A stretch of DNA of 64,000 bases from Sepiola atlantica. Taxonomy: Eukaryota > Mollusca > Cephalopoda > Sepiida > Sepiolidae. Location of the stretch: NCBI GenBank assembly GCA_963556195.1, contig OY744537.1, positions 19,645,274 to 19,709,273 on the forward strand, read 5' to 3'. Position numbers and translations under genes: made by a program. Under the pieces are notes generated by a model. The model searched no databases. It saw nothing but the letters and a program-made list of their open reading frames with translations, and was not told the origin of the DNA. Below are positions 33,010-43,699 of this stretch, piece after piece; position 1 is the first letter of the stretch, and every line of letters starts with the position of its first letter.

Positions 33010-33345
33010 AAACGAGTCCCCTCTTATCAAGGCCCAAAGACGACTCGAGGATAAGTGTTAATTAATTTGTTAGTTGAACGAGGAACAATACTTTGAGAGA
33101 ACCGGGATTTAATTATTTAAGAGGACGGCTCAGCAAGAATTTGTTTATATTGGACTTGAAAACTACCATGTTGTACTCAGCCGGGAAACAGCCCTGTGGT
33201 ATTGTGTACCACAGATGAGAAGTATTTGGGAAAGAAGTTTGTTCATGGAAATTCTGTTTAGCTTTAGGTACACAGAGGGAGGAAGGGAGATTCTTTACAA
33301 CGATTGTAATTTTTGCTGTGAATACATAGCTGATGTCAAGCTCGA
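33010..33345 (-). pseudogene. LINE 3' end, copy D
   Basis: The + strand shows CGAGTCCCCTCTTATCAAGG at 33013 and the family's colinear blocks up to TTTGCTGTGAATAC. It is truncated earlier than B and H. Confidence 0.75.
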
Positions 33346-33501
33346 TACCAATTCATCAGGTAGAGTTTAATGGAAACTAATCTGGGCAATATTTTTTTTT
33401 TTTAATTCTTGGATTCAGGATGATCGATTTTTGATCTGTTCTACACGTTTATTGTAAAGATTCCGGATTCAATATTTTTGTTAGTAATTTGTGCATGTGT
33501 T

Positions 33502-33535
<34 letters not shown>

Positions 33536-33614
33536 CTGTGTGTTTTTGTATAAATGTATGTAGATGGATGTGTCTGTGTGTATGCATATAGTTGTGGGTG
33601 TGCATTTGTATAGA

Positions 33615-33651
<37 letters not shown>

Positions 33652-33680
33652 GGGGAAAAAAGAAACAATGTTTCAGACAA

Positions 33681-34162
33681 TATGTAGAAATAAAAATGGA
33701 ATAAAGAATAAGCAATTCAACAACTAACAAAAATAAGCTCAAAAACTCATGTTGTAAAGTTCCACCGAGATATTTCGGCCGATTTACCCTTTCTCACGTT
33801 TCCCTTCGCTTTCTCTTCTTCTTCGTTTCGTCTTCTTCAACTGACGTTCTAAAGATACTGGTTGATTGGTATCTCTTTCTTCCTCCTCTTCTTCATGTTC
33901 TTTTTCTTTCTCTTTTCATAACATTCCTCGCATTCCTTTTTCTCCCCTTTTTGTTGTTCTCTGCACGTGACATTTTCTTCCAATCGCATTCTCTGTATAA
34001 ATTTGAAAACTTTTCCGTTTTGAAATAAAGTTTATTAACTGATCGAAAATGGTCGTATCTACGGCCGAAATATCTCGGTGGAACTTTACGACATGAGTTT
34101 TTGAGTTTATTTTTGTTAGTTGTTGAATTGCTTATTCTTTATTCCATTTTTATTTCTACATA
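33681..34162. repeat. Foldback element with 100-bp near-perfect arms
   Basis: Left arm 33681-33780 and right arm 34063-34162 are inverted copies differing at a few bases (ATATTTCGGCC / GGCCGAAATATCTCGG at the inner ends). The 282-base spacer is T/C-rich with TTCTTCTTCGTTTCG and an AATAAAG near 34025. (TA)n runs flank both outer ends. I see no coding. Confidence 0.92.
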
Positions 34163-34206
34163 TATATATATATATATAGTGTGTGTTTTGTGTGCGTGAT
34201 ATATGC

Positions 34207-34370
34207 AGGGTGTATGGAAAGTAATTCCCTATTATTAAGTGCTCATAATTTATTACCAGAAAGTAATATGATAAAGTGTATAGCATGAGTTTTATTTAGA
34301 ATTCAGTATGGGTGATAGCATTCGACACCAACTTCTCAAGCCACTTGGGAACTGCATCAACTGATATCCA
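34207..34370 (+). mobile_element. Mariner-like 5' end fragment, copy b
   Basis: GCAGGGTGTATGGAAAGTAA is followed by blocks shared with 11571-11745. MGDSIRHQLLKPLGNCIN can be read at 34309-34362. Only the 5' end is present. Confidence 0.55.
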
Positions 34371-34664
34371 TATGTAATTCTAGAATAATTAATGACTTCA
34401 ATTTACACTGTTTAGATACATTTTTGCATAAGTTTAAAAATATGAAATGGGATATAGTAAGCTTCTCAGAAACCAAAATCAAAGATATGAAGAAAAAAAA
34501 AAATAGAATTAGAAATATTGAATAATTATTTGTTAAAATCATTATATAAACTAAGCATTCCTATTTAATCTGGTAACATTTCTTTTAGATATTGCATGTT
34601 AATAATACATACTAATGGCAGTCTATATGGAATAGTCTTTCTCAGTGTGTACAAAGATAATGAT

Positions 34665-34766
34665 AGCAGTATTAATACAAATAAAAGAAAGTGTCTATAG
34701 CAGTATTAATACAAATAAAAGAAAGTGTCTATAGCAGTATTAATACAAATGAAATAAAGTGTCTAT
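34665..34766 (+). repeat. 34-bp tandem repeat, three units
   Basis: Units start at 34665, 34699 and 34733 (AGCAGTATTAATACAAATAA...). The third has two changes. Confidence 0.95.
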
Positions 34767-34959
34767 CTGTCCACTATAGAATTGGAAACTTTCATGTTCC
34801 AACATGATAATGGAAAACAAGTGAATTAATGAAAAGAATTATCAAAAGACACCAAGATCAATATCTTGGATTGCAATGAGACTTCAAAATTAGTCTCCAT
34901 TCAAGATCACTTTCAAATTTAGTTGAATTACAGCATTTTGCTGTTGACAAATGGAACCA

Positions 34960-35445
34960 TAGGTCTAAAAATATGTATAGTAGATTAGTTACTAACTATA
35001 GAGATTATTTACTTCAAGGTATCGACGATACCGTTGACTATTAGTTACAGATTGGCAAAGTATTTGGGGGAATAATAGATAAACATTTCCTTAAAAGTAA
35101 TCTATCCAAAATTATCAATATGAATGATATTAAAATTAGTTATTGCTGTATAGAAAATATGTAAACAAACACAACGAAAATAATTATTGATAATAGTGAT
35201 ATTTATAATAATAGAAATATCAGTAGTGGTAAGGGTAACAGTAATGATGATAATAATAATAACAACAACAACAAATTTATGTAATTGTAGAATAAAAACA
35301 ATTGTCCATTGATTAATAAATGTTTAATAGCTAATATAATATATAAAGAAGCCATAAATAGCAATATGAATAAAGAAGAATATATATGGGCTACAGAATA
35401 TTCATTTATTGGTAGATATAGTTCACATGATTACATTCGAAAATA
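34960..35445 (+). pseudogene. Retroelement RT end plus GIY-YIG endonuclease remnant (Penelope-like, tentative)
   Basis: The + strand reads LQIGKVFGGIIDKHFLKSNL, then SKIINMNDIKISYCCIENM, then stops, then KNNCPLINKCLIANIIYKEA, then YIWATEYSFIGRYSSHDYI. The order matches a class of animal retroelements in which an RT C-terminus (KIFNRNTVKISYSCM-type) is followed by a Cys motif (CPL--KCL) and a GIY-YIG nuclease (IVYKA ... YIG-TE--FK-RY--H). Here the second motif is YIWATE, so the Gly is lost. A-rich simple sequence (35225-35280) interrupts it. Penelope-like elements carry GIY-YIG; I cannot exclude another GIY-YIG retroelement. Confidence 0.65.
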
Positions 35446-35638
35446 AAAAATATAAAAATAGTATTACATTATCTAAATATATATGAGAAAAAAAAATATC
35501 AGAACAAAATAATATTAAAACTAATATTATATTTAAAATGATCTTGCAATATAAATAGTAGAAACTGTAAATTATGTTGATACGAAAAAATATCAAATTA
35601 TAAACTTCAAAAATGGAATTAAACAAGCCGCGCATGTG

Positions 35639-36250
35639 TGGTCCCCCTCTGTATGTGACTCGATGTGGTGTGTAAAATGCAATAAATTTGGGCAATTTGG
35701 GGCATTTTTGACCCCCCTTTGACCCCCTGGGGGCGAGAACCAGAATTTTTCTGAGGTCAAGGATGCTTATTTTATATCCAGAACAATTGCCTCTACATTT
35801 TGGCCAAGTCTCAGAAAAATTGAATGGATGGATCAAACGTTATTGGAGGAAAGGGTCATTTTTTTGCATTTTGGAGGCTTTTGACCCCCTGGGGGTGTGA
35901 ACCAGATTTTTTCCAAGGTCAGCTATACTTATTTTCTATTAGGAACAATTGTCTCCACATTTTGGTCAAGTTTCAGAGAAATTAAATGGATGGATGAAAA
36001 GTTATGGGGCAAAAAATGTCATTTCGGGGCCTTTTGACCCCCTGGGGGGCTAACCAGATTTTTTTTCAAAAATCGGAGAATGTCACTTTCTAACCTGACA
36101 AAAGTTACAACTTCATGCAAAATTTCAGAGAAATTCAATGGATGGTTGCGGAGAAAAATCCGGACGGACGGACGGACAGACGGACAGACAGACGGACGGA
36201 CAGAAATGCCTCAAAACATAGGTCTCCCGATTTTATAAATCGGGGGACCA
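35639..36250 (+). mobile_element. 612-bp element with TGGTCCCCC ends and three internal repeats
   Basis: Ends are inverted: TGGTCCCCC at 35639 and GGGGGACCA at 36242-36250. Inside, a block of about 165 bases beginning TTTGACCCCCTGGGGG occurs three times (35714, 35880, 36032), each containing TTTCAGAGAAATTnAATGGATGG or a close form. A (GACG)n/(GACA)n run is at 36163-36203. There is no coding. It is non-autonomous, and I cannot name its class. Confidence 0.8.
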
Positions 36251-36312
36251 ATTATTAAACAAGAATTTGTAGCCAAATTCAGAGATAACTAAATATTGCT
36301 TTTATGCAATTT

Positions 36313-36373
36313 ATGATTTTCCTCATCAGCATATAGAAATTAATAAAGTCTATATGCTGATGAGGAAAATTAT
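36313..36373. repeat. 25-bp inverted repeat carrying CTGATGAGG on both strands
   Basis: Left arm 36313-36337 and right arm 36349-36373 differ at one base with an 11-base loop. Each arm reads TATATGCTGATGAGGAAAAT outward. Confidence 0.9.
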
Positions 36374-36494
36374 AAAAGTTTTTGAAGCTGTATTCTGATG
36401 TAACAGTGATAATAAAATGATCCTTTTGAAACACACGTACATATGGATATACATTGTTTAATTATTTCATAAATTTTTAATCTATCGAATTTTA

Positions 36495-36498
<4 letters not shown>

Positions 36499-36535
<37 letters not shown>
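36499..36535. repeat. (TA)n microsatellite
   Basis: Pure TA run. The following 36540-36700 holds an inverted piece of the 10.6/46.0-kb dispersed repeat (GATTAGCCAATTTTCATTTG). Confidence 0.9.
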
Positions 36536-36536
<1 letters not shown>

Positions 36537-36849
36537 CATACAAAGTTATCTTATATTTTAAAAGTCAGACCCAAATAACATTTAAGCTGACAAATTAAAC
36601 TTTGCTTCTGATTAGCCAATTTTCATTTGTTATTTTTGTACCATGTTATTGGAAATATAATAACGTACTCCAGTACAATTTATTTAAAAAATGATTTAGT
36701 CCGTCCCAGACGACTGCTAATATGAAACATTTTAAAATATATTGAAAAATATAATAGGAGTTGTCTATTTTAGTTTAAAAATGTGCAAATAAATAAAAAT
36801 TTAAATGATTTCACTGCATCTTAGACAATGCTGTGTAGGTACAGCTAGT

Positions 36850-36907
36850 GTTATGTATGTATGTATGTATGTATGTGTATGTATGTATGTATATGTATGT
36901 ATGTATA

Positions 36908-36949
<42 letters not shown>
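36850..36949 (+). repeat. (GTAT)n then (TA)n
   Basis: GTAT tetramers at 36853-36910 run into TG and TA dinucleotides. The + strand frame over it (MYVCMYVC...) is an artefact. Confidence 0.95.
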
Positions 36950-36953
<4 letters not shown>

Positions 36954-37842
36954 AAAAAAGGAAAACCAAAAAAATATTTATGTATTCATCAACGTTTGAT
37001 CTTTATTTCAAAACTTCCTCAGGATGATTGTCTGAAGAAAATAACACAAGTACAAAATGTTTGAAACAAAGGTGGTAGCCTGGGTGGGCCTGAAGGGACG
37101 CTTATAAAAAAATAAATTATGAGATACAAATAGATGGGGGCGGTGGGAAATTTAGTTAACAGTAGAGGGTGTGGGGGGAATGGTGGCGGTTGGAGTTATA
37201 AGATCATTAGGGAGGGAGAGGAAGCTAGTGGTGTGTAAGCCAAGAGAGGTCGATTATGATAAGATCAGTTATGAGCTCGTCGAGATGGTGGGAGACATTA
37301 CAATAACTGGAAGGTGTGGGGGCAAACATTGGGGGCAGTCGGAGTTAATTTAAACCACAAAGGAGGAGGAGGGGACATGAGGCATGTTTATTGAAACTTT
37401 TAAAAGTTTAGACTTGAGGACAGAGAGCGGAAGGGTTAAAAATCAGGGTCGCATAATAGGAGGGAGTAGGGCGAGAACAAGATGTAGCATGGGGAAGGTG
37501 ATGTGTCTAGCATTTGATACCTACATATATATATATAAGCACACATACATATACACAATTAAACATATATATGCACACATACATGCACAACACTTACATA
37601 AAATCACACCCTATGTATGGAAAGTAAAAATGAAAAAGGGGAAATAATATTATTTATGTCATGATGTGCTCGGGTGATTGACTTGAAGCAAATAGTTGTA
37701 AGAATATTAAAAAGTGTGGTTTGGTCCATTATTTTAAAATAAATCATAGCTGTTGGTTGATGAGATGAGTAAAATGTTTAAGAAAAGAGAAAGGTTTCCT
37801 TTTTTCAATTTCCATTACATCAGAACACTATTTCCATTCTTT

Positions 37843-37897
<55 letters not shown>

Positions 37898-37994
37898 TAC
37901 TATTTCATGTATCCACATAAAATTTTATAAGGAGATATATTTTATGTATCAATTTACAGTATTTACAGCACTCGATACGTAAGTAGAGCTAGGT

Positions 37995-38148
37995 AGTAAG
38001 CTATGAAAATATATTTATGGCAATTAGACTACACAGAGGCTCCTGCGTTTCATCCCCCGAGGGAGCATTTTAGCCTGAAGATTGCCCCCGGGGATGAAAT
38101 GTGGAAGCCTCGGTGTAGCTTAATTGCCATAAATATATTTTCATAGCT

Positions 38149-38152
<4 letters not shown>
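37995..38152. repeat. Hairpin MITE, 63-bp arms
   Basis: Left arm 37995-38057 (AGTAAGCTATGAAAATATAT start) and right arm 38088-38152 are inverted with about 88% identity. The loop holds CATTTTAGCCTGAAGATTGC. A (TA)n follows directly. Confidence 0.92.
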
Positions 38153-38184
<32 letters not shown>

Positions 38185-38802
38185 TTATTACACATACATA
38201 TAGATATGTGGGTGTTCAATATCCAAGTTAAAAAAAAAGCAAGTTAGAAATACTAGCACTTACTAAAAGAATAAGAGTTATTCCTCTTAGCTGATTTTTT
38301 TTTAAGTGTTTATTTAAGAATGTGTCCATATTAGCAAACTGCCAAAGCAGATTAAGTATTGTTTAAAATAAATTGTAGCAAAGTTCGTTAATTTATTGCC
38401 AATAACATAGTCCAACAATAAGAAATGAAAATTCAGAATCAAAGTTTCATTTGTAGGCATGAATAATATTTACGTCTAACTTTTAAAATTCGGCTGACAT
38501 AATTTTATATATATATATGATAGAAAAAGGATTAAAAGAAAAGATGTTGTTATAGTATCGAAAAAGTTAATAATTTAAAAAAAATAAAAAACAATATTTA
38601 CCCTAAATGAATTTCACTTTTAAAAGGTAATATTTCATTTAATGATTTTGTATTGTTTATTTTGAAAAGGAAAATTGATTTCCATATATTTGGTGCTATC
38701 ATACTATTTTCAGTGCTTAAAATCACTGAAGGTTTGAATTCAGCTTTAGGGTTCGAAACCCAATAGAACATTGCTGCTTTCTTTACTCTACATTTATCTT
38801 AC

Positions 38803-39048
38803 TGTTGTAGACCCGTGCTAGGGGTCACAAAGATAACAACCACAAATTGTGACAGGTTAAAATATACAATGTATTTATTCATAGCAATACAGTAACACCA
38901 CTAAATGTGGTAGGAGATGACCGGATTCCTACCATGCGGTAAAACATGAATAGGAATGTCCTCTGTTTGAGTCTTTGCAACCATGGTATTTATTATAGAT
39001 GGTTGCTTCCATTAGTTCTTCAGTAGGGGTGATTTGTACCCTACAACA
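38803..39048 (-). mobile_element. Solo LTR with 5-bp target duplication
   Basis: The 246-bp unit starts TGTTGTAGACCC and ends GGGTAC..-like TACCCTACAACA, giving TG...CA and inverted TGTTGTAG/CTACAACA tips. It is flanked by CTTAC at 38798-38802 and CTTAC at 39049-39053. On the minus strand two AATAAA signals (near 38875 and 38990) precede a U5-like end, so I favour minus orientation. No internal retroviral region is adjacent, hence solo LTR, presumably from recombination between two LTRs. The superfamily (Gypsy or BEL) cannot be told. Confidence 0.85.
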
Positions 39049-39639
39049 CTTACCAACTTATATTTTCCTTGTCATCTCATCTTTCTCTAAGCTTCCATAC
39101 ATTATTTTGGTTATTGATTTTCTGACTTGCAATGGAATAGCTTTGTTCCTACTTTTGTGTGTGAGTGATTCTACGATTCTGTAAACCACCCTTCCCTCCA
39201 AATCTACATTTCTTCCCATCCTGTCTCTTTGCTATGTTTAGTCCATATGAATTAACCATCTGTCACTGATGTGTGTACACCGTTGTCTAAGGCTGGCTGG
39301 ATGATTGCCAATCTTGGATGGCTCTGTCTGTATCAGAGTGAATACGACAAAGTCAATTTATGGTAATTTCCATGAGAAGTCGTCAGACATCGTAAGAAAG
39401 TTTGCTTCTATAATTATATCATGCAGGGCGACATATTAATGAGTGTAATCGGATATGCATTTATATAGTATGAATAAGTGATTTTTGCTTTTGTCTTAGT
39501 GGTCAATATTTATAGTAATCAAAATCGGTTTATCCCAATTGCTAGACTTGTTTAACTGAAACAAATTTTTCACATGGCTGCAACAATATGTACTAGTTTA
39601 ATGTTACAGAATTACATTTTTAATATAGATTTCTTAATT

Positions 39640-40077
39640 TATGCTTTGGTATCATTAAAGATATTGTGCTTGGCTTTCTTTAGGGATTTTTTAATGGGGA
39701 TTGTTTTCTGTAAGGATTGTTTATATTGTCTTTTGCTTTCAATAGGGATTTTTACATTATGCCCTGTTTTTCATAAGGATTGTTTGTATTATATTTTGTT
39801 TAGAATCTAGACTTTTTATATTATTATTTGCTTTCCATAGGTATTGCTTATATTATGCTTTTTATAGGTATTGCTTATATTATGCTTTTTATAGGGATTG
39901 TTTATATTATGATTTTTATAGGGATTGTTTATATTATGCTTTTTTATAAGGATTGTTTATATTATGCTTTGTTTACATAAGGATTTAATAATGCTTAGTT
40001 TTCAATAGGGATTTTATATAATTCTTAGAAATTGTTTATATAATATTTTGCTTTTGATGAAGATTTTTTATATCATA
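39640..40077 (+). repeat. Degenerate minisatellite, left part
   Basis: Units of about 25-35 bases resemble TAGGGATTGTTTATATTATG CTTT with much variation. It continues at 41395-41540, beyond the mariner insertion. Confidence 0.85.
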
Positions 40078-41394
40078 CGAGGCCTGTCTAAAAAAATATC
40101 CGACCATATTTTTTTTTCCGTGCGAAATAGAGACGATAGGGCGGCACCACTCTACACAGTGAAGGAAGACACCTTCATGTGCATGTGTGAATTTTATTAC
40201 TGTGTTTTTCGCTGCGTGTCGGTCGCTGAGTGAGGTGCTGCACAATGTGTTCGTCAGATTACCGATTCTCTCAAGATGACTGAACGTGTTGAGCAAAGGT
40301 ACTGCATCAAATTTTGTCAAAAGCTTGGTGATTCTCAAAGCAAAACAATTCATAAGATTCAACAAGTGTTTGGAGAAGATGCGATGGGTGCAACACAAAT
40401 TAAGGAGTGGTTCAACGGATTCAAAAATGGCCGCACATAAGCGGAGAGTGACCAGCGTTCTGGCAGGCCTTAAATTGCTTGGAGGGCAGTTGTTGTTGAG
40501 AGGGTGCAAAATTTGGTGATAGAAGATCGTCATTCAACCGTGTGGGAGATCGCTCAAGAGGTCGGAGTGAGTAAAGATTCCACACCTGCAATTTTGCATG
40601 ATGATTTGAACATGCACAGAGTGGCTGCAAAATTTGTGCCCAAGTTGTTGCTGCAGGAACAAAAGGATCTCCGTTTTCAAGTTGCACAGGACCTTCTGGA
40701 AATCGCCAACACTGATCCTGAGTTTCTGAACACCGTGATAACTGGAGATGAGTCATGGGTTTACAGGTACGACCCAGAAACAAAAGGACAGTCGTCGCAA
40801 TGGAAGCATGCTGAGTCTTCAAGGCCCAAAATAGCGCAACACGTGTGAAGCAAAATCAAGGTGATGCTGACTGTCTTCTTTGATATCCGTTGAATTGTGC
40901 ATCACGAATCTGTACCGGAAGGACAAACAGTAACAAACGAGTACTATCAAGATGTTCTCCGGCGTCTCTGCGACGCAGTTCGGCGAAAAAGACCAGACAT
41001 GTGGACGGAGAAAAACTGGCAACTGCATCAGGAAAACGCCCCACACATTAATCTTAACTAATTCAATATTTCTTGACCAAACATGGAATTCCAATTGTTA
41101 GCCAACCTCTCTACTCTCAAAACATGGCTCCTTGCGAATGTCTCGAAAATTGAAGATGCCACTGAAACGTTCCCGTTTTGAGACTAGAGAAGAGATAATG
41201 CGGAACGCAATGGCGGAGTTGAACACCATTCCAAAAGAAGACTTCCAGAGGTGTTTCCGGCAGTGGATGGATCGGAGGGCTAAGTGTGTGCAAGCACAAG
41301 GGGCCTACTTTGAAGAGGATTGGGGTCCCAACCCCATCAGGTATTTGGAATATTTTTTCTGGCCTAAGGTAGGATACTTTTTAAACAGGCCTCG
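40078..41394 (+). mobile_element. Full-length decayed mariner element
   Basis: The 1317-bp element has inverted tips CGAGGCCTGTCTAAAAA (40078) and TTTTTAAACAGGCCTCG (to 41394) and TA on both sides (40076-40077, 41395-41396). The length is typical for mariner. The surrounding minisatellite resumes on the other side, showing a clean insertion. Confidence 0.93.
40275..41325 (+). pseudogene. Mariner transposase, broken by stops and frameshifts
   Basis: The + strand reads MTERVEQRYCIKFCQKLGDS then GATQIKEWFNGFKNG (Mos1-type N-terminal HTH), then VQNLVIEDRHSTVWEIAQEV (second HTH), then VITGDESWVYRYDPETKGQS (first catalytic Asp region), then KVMLTVFFDI (second Asp), then QENAPHINL where mariners have a HxDNAxxH motif; the third catalytic Asp is Glu here. 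The C-terminal block is EEIMRNAMAELNTIPKEDFQ then W--RRAKCVQAQGAYFEED. Frame changes near 40437-40500 and 41060-41150 and several stops (40438, 40846, 40893) make it non-functional. Family knowledge: mariners move by cut and paste into TA. Confidence 0.92.
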
Positions 41395-41818
41395 TAATTT
41401 GTTTTTGATAAAGATTTTTTATATCATAATTTGCTCTTGATAAAGATTTTTATATTATTTTTTGTTTTCCATAGAGATTGTTTATATAATTCTTTGCTTT
41501 CAGTAGGGATTTTTAATATTATGTTTTGTTTTGATTGCAATAAAGCTTTTTAGAGGGTGTTGTTTGTCGGTCGATATGTCGCACCTCAGTTTAAAATATC
41601 ATTTTCTTCACTAAATGCTCAATTTGAATGAACACATCTGATTTTAGATGTGTTCAAACATCTTTATAAGAGGTTCAGTCAGTTGGTCAACAACAATTAA
41701 ATTTGAATAGCATTTTTATTGCTAAATACACAAATTAAATGGACACATCTTAATGTCATCTTTATTTTATAGTTTGCTTTCAATATCAACTTTTAAATCT
41801 TATGCTTTTTTTTTCATT

Positions 41819-41819
<1 letters not shown>

Positions 41820-41851
<32 letters not shown>
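41820..41851. repeat. (TA)n microsatellite
   Basis: A pure TA run; the flanks 41540-42220 hold no recognised gene. Confidence 0.95.
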
Positions 41852-41853
<2 letters not shown>

Positions 41854-42184
41854 ATTTTGGTAGATTCTCTGCACAGACGGACTTTTCCTTTGGTGTTTAT
41901 TTTTGACAAAGGGAAGTTCCTTTTTTCCCAAAATATTAATTAATAATTTTTAATAATCATCCGGACAACACACAAACAGCTGACACCACACTTGTTGTTA
42001 TGTAAGATTTTAAGAAAAAATAAATAGTATGTCCCATTTCGATTTCGATTTATTTTTGTTCCTTTCAGCTTACATCCTACCCGGCACTTTGCATTGCCCT
42101 CAGCCTTTTTAAAAACATACTACTACTATTCCCAGCAATGCTTCAACCAAACTACTATTCTCACTCACTCTATCTATCTATCTA

Positions 42185-42225
<41 letters not shown>

Positions 42226-42390
42226 ATTGACTTATATGAGTGATTTTCCACTGGAAGACTTGAGACTATAAGTTTGTTTTTTTTATATATATATATATTT
42301 TTTTTTTATATATATTTTTTTATTTTTTTATTTAAAAAAATTTTTTTTTTTATATAGTTTTAATGGTTGAGAAACTTCCGAGACTATATA

Positions 42391-42772
42391 CAGGGTGGGC
42401 AAAAATAAGGGTCCTATTTTTAAAAATTCATAACTTTTTTATTTATTGGTTTTTTTTTTGTTTTTTTTTTTTAGAATAAGTAAAGGACCCCTTCCGAAGC
42501 AAGCATGAGCCGTATTAGCCCTAAGAAACGTACCCTCATTTAGAAAACATTATTTTAGCTTAAAAAACTCAAAACGGTGTAAAAAAACAATACTTTAGTT
42601 TTTGTAAGTTTGAAGAAGTGTTTTTCGGCTAAAATTTGTTTTGTTTATTTCAAAAAATCTCGGAAGGGTCAGTCTACACACACATAAAGTTTGGTGAGTT
42701 TAACTTTTATTTTGTGGAAGTTATTCAAATTCAAGTTATTTAAAGATAGGACCCTTATTTTGGCCCTCCCTG
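42391..42772. mobile_element. 382-bp MITE with CAGGGTGGGCAAAAATAAGG ends
   Basis: The left tip CAGGGTGGGCAAAAATAAGG GTCCTATTTT is inverted at the right as TAGGACCCTTATTTTGGCCC TCCCTG. TA flanks both sides. Tips start CAGGGTG as in the MITE at 12971, suggesting related transposases. There is no usable coding region. Confidence 0.9.

Positions 42773-42836
<64 letters not shown>
42773..42836. repeat. (TA)n microsatellite
   Basis: A long TA run directly at the MITE right end. Confidence 0.97.
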
Positions 42837-42839
<3 letters not shown>

Positions 42840-43424
42840 TCTTAGTGGTTGTATAATTTAGTAATTCATTGTCTAAGTTTAAAATTTTTTTTACAAATTC
42901 TTATTTCAGTTTAACAGCAATCCAACATAATTGTCCAACTTAAATTAAGCTTATGTGGCCTTCCCATTAGGCTAAGTATGATTGGCCAATCCCCAGCAAA
43001 TCCATTGCTATGCAAATTAGTCAAATAAAGCCACCATAGGTTGTCTTGCCAAATTCTCCGAACATGCATTAATTCAGGGGAGGGGTGTCTTATTTGTACT
43101 GAGAAATACATTCATTAGTTAATGGTGATCACCCAAAACGAGCTCTATGAGTCACTCAAGGTATAGTTATATGACAAGGTTATAATGATAAATGAAATCG
43201 TAGATGATATGCAAAATGGATTAAAAGGACAGTTGACAGATATCAATTTACTCTTGGCTTGAAGAGGTCATTATTATATTTCATTAGGTGTCTTGAAAGT
43301 GTGTTCCATTAAGTGATAGTCTAGAGGAAGAAATTGCTTAAGCAAAATTTCCATACAAAGTGAGGGTGATTGGATTCTATAGGAGCAACATGGCTAGTCC
43401 TTTTCAGAAATGTTTTTATTATTC

Positions 43425-43612
43425 CCTGCTATCAAAAAGGATTTTTTAAATTTCATCTTCTGCTATCAAAAAGGATTTTTTTTTTTAATTTCATCTTCTG
43501 CTGTCAAAAAGGATTTTTTTAATTTCATCTTCTGCTATCAAAAAGGATTTTTTTTAATTTCATATTCTGATATCAAAAAGGATTTTTTAAATTTCATCTT
43601 CTGCTATCACTA
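43425..43612 (+). repeat. 35-bp tandem repeat, about five units
   Basis: Units contain CTATCAAAAAGGATTTTT and AATTTCATCTTCTG. The frame over it (FLNFIFCYQKG) is an artefact. Wording is loosely related to the 39.6-41.5 kb minisatellite (AAGGATT/AGGGATT). Confidence 0.92.
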
Positions 43613-43699
43613 GGGACTGTATTTGTTTTATGCTCTGTTAGAGTTTTTGTTTAATTCTCGGCTATGAATAAGGACTTTATTTCTTGTCCTCTGGTATTA

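Noticed and set aside
33441..33742. Minus frames with YIYIYI and HTHxH repeats
   Set aside because: Products of (TA)n and (TG)n simple repeats.
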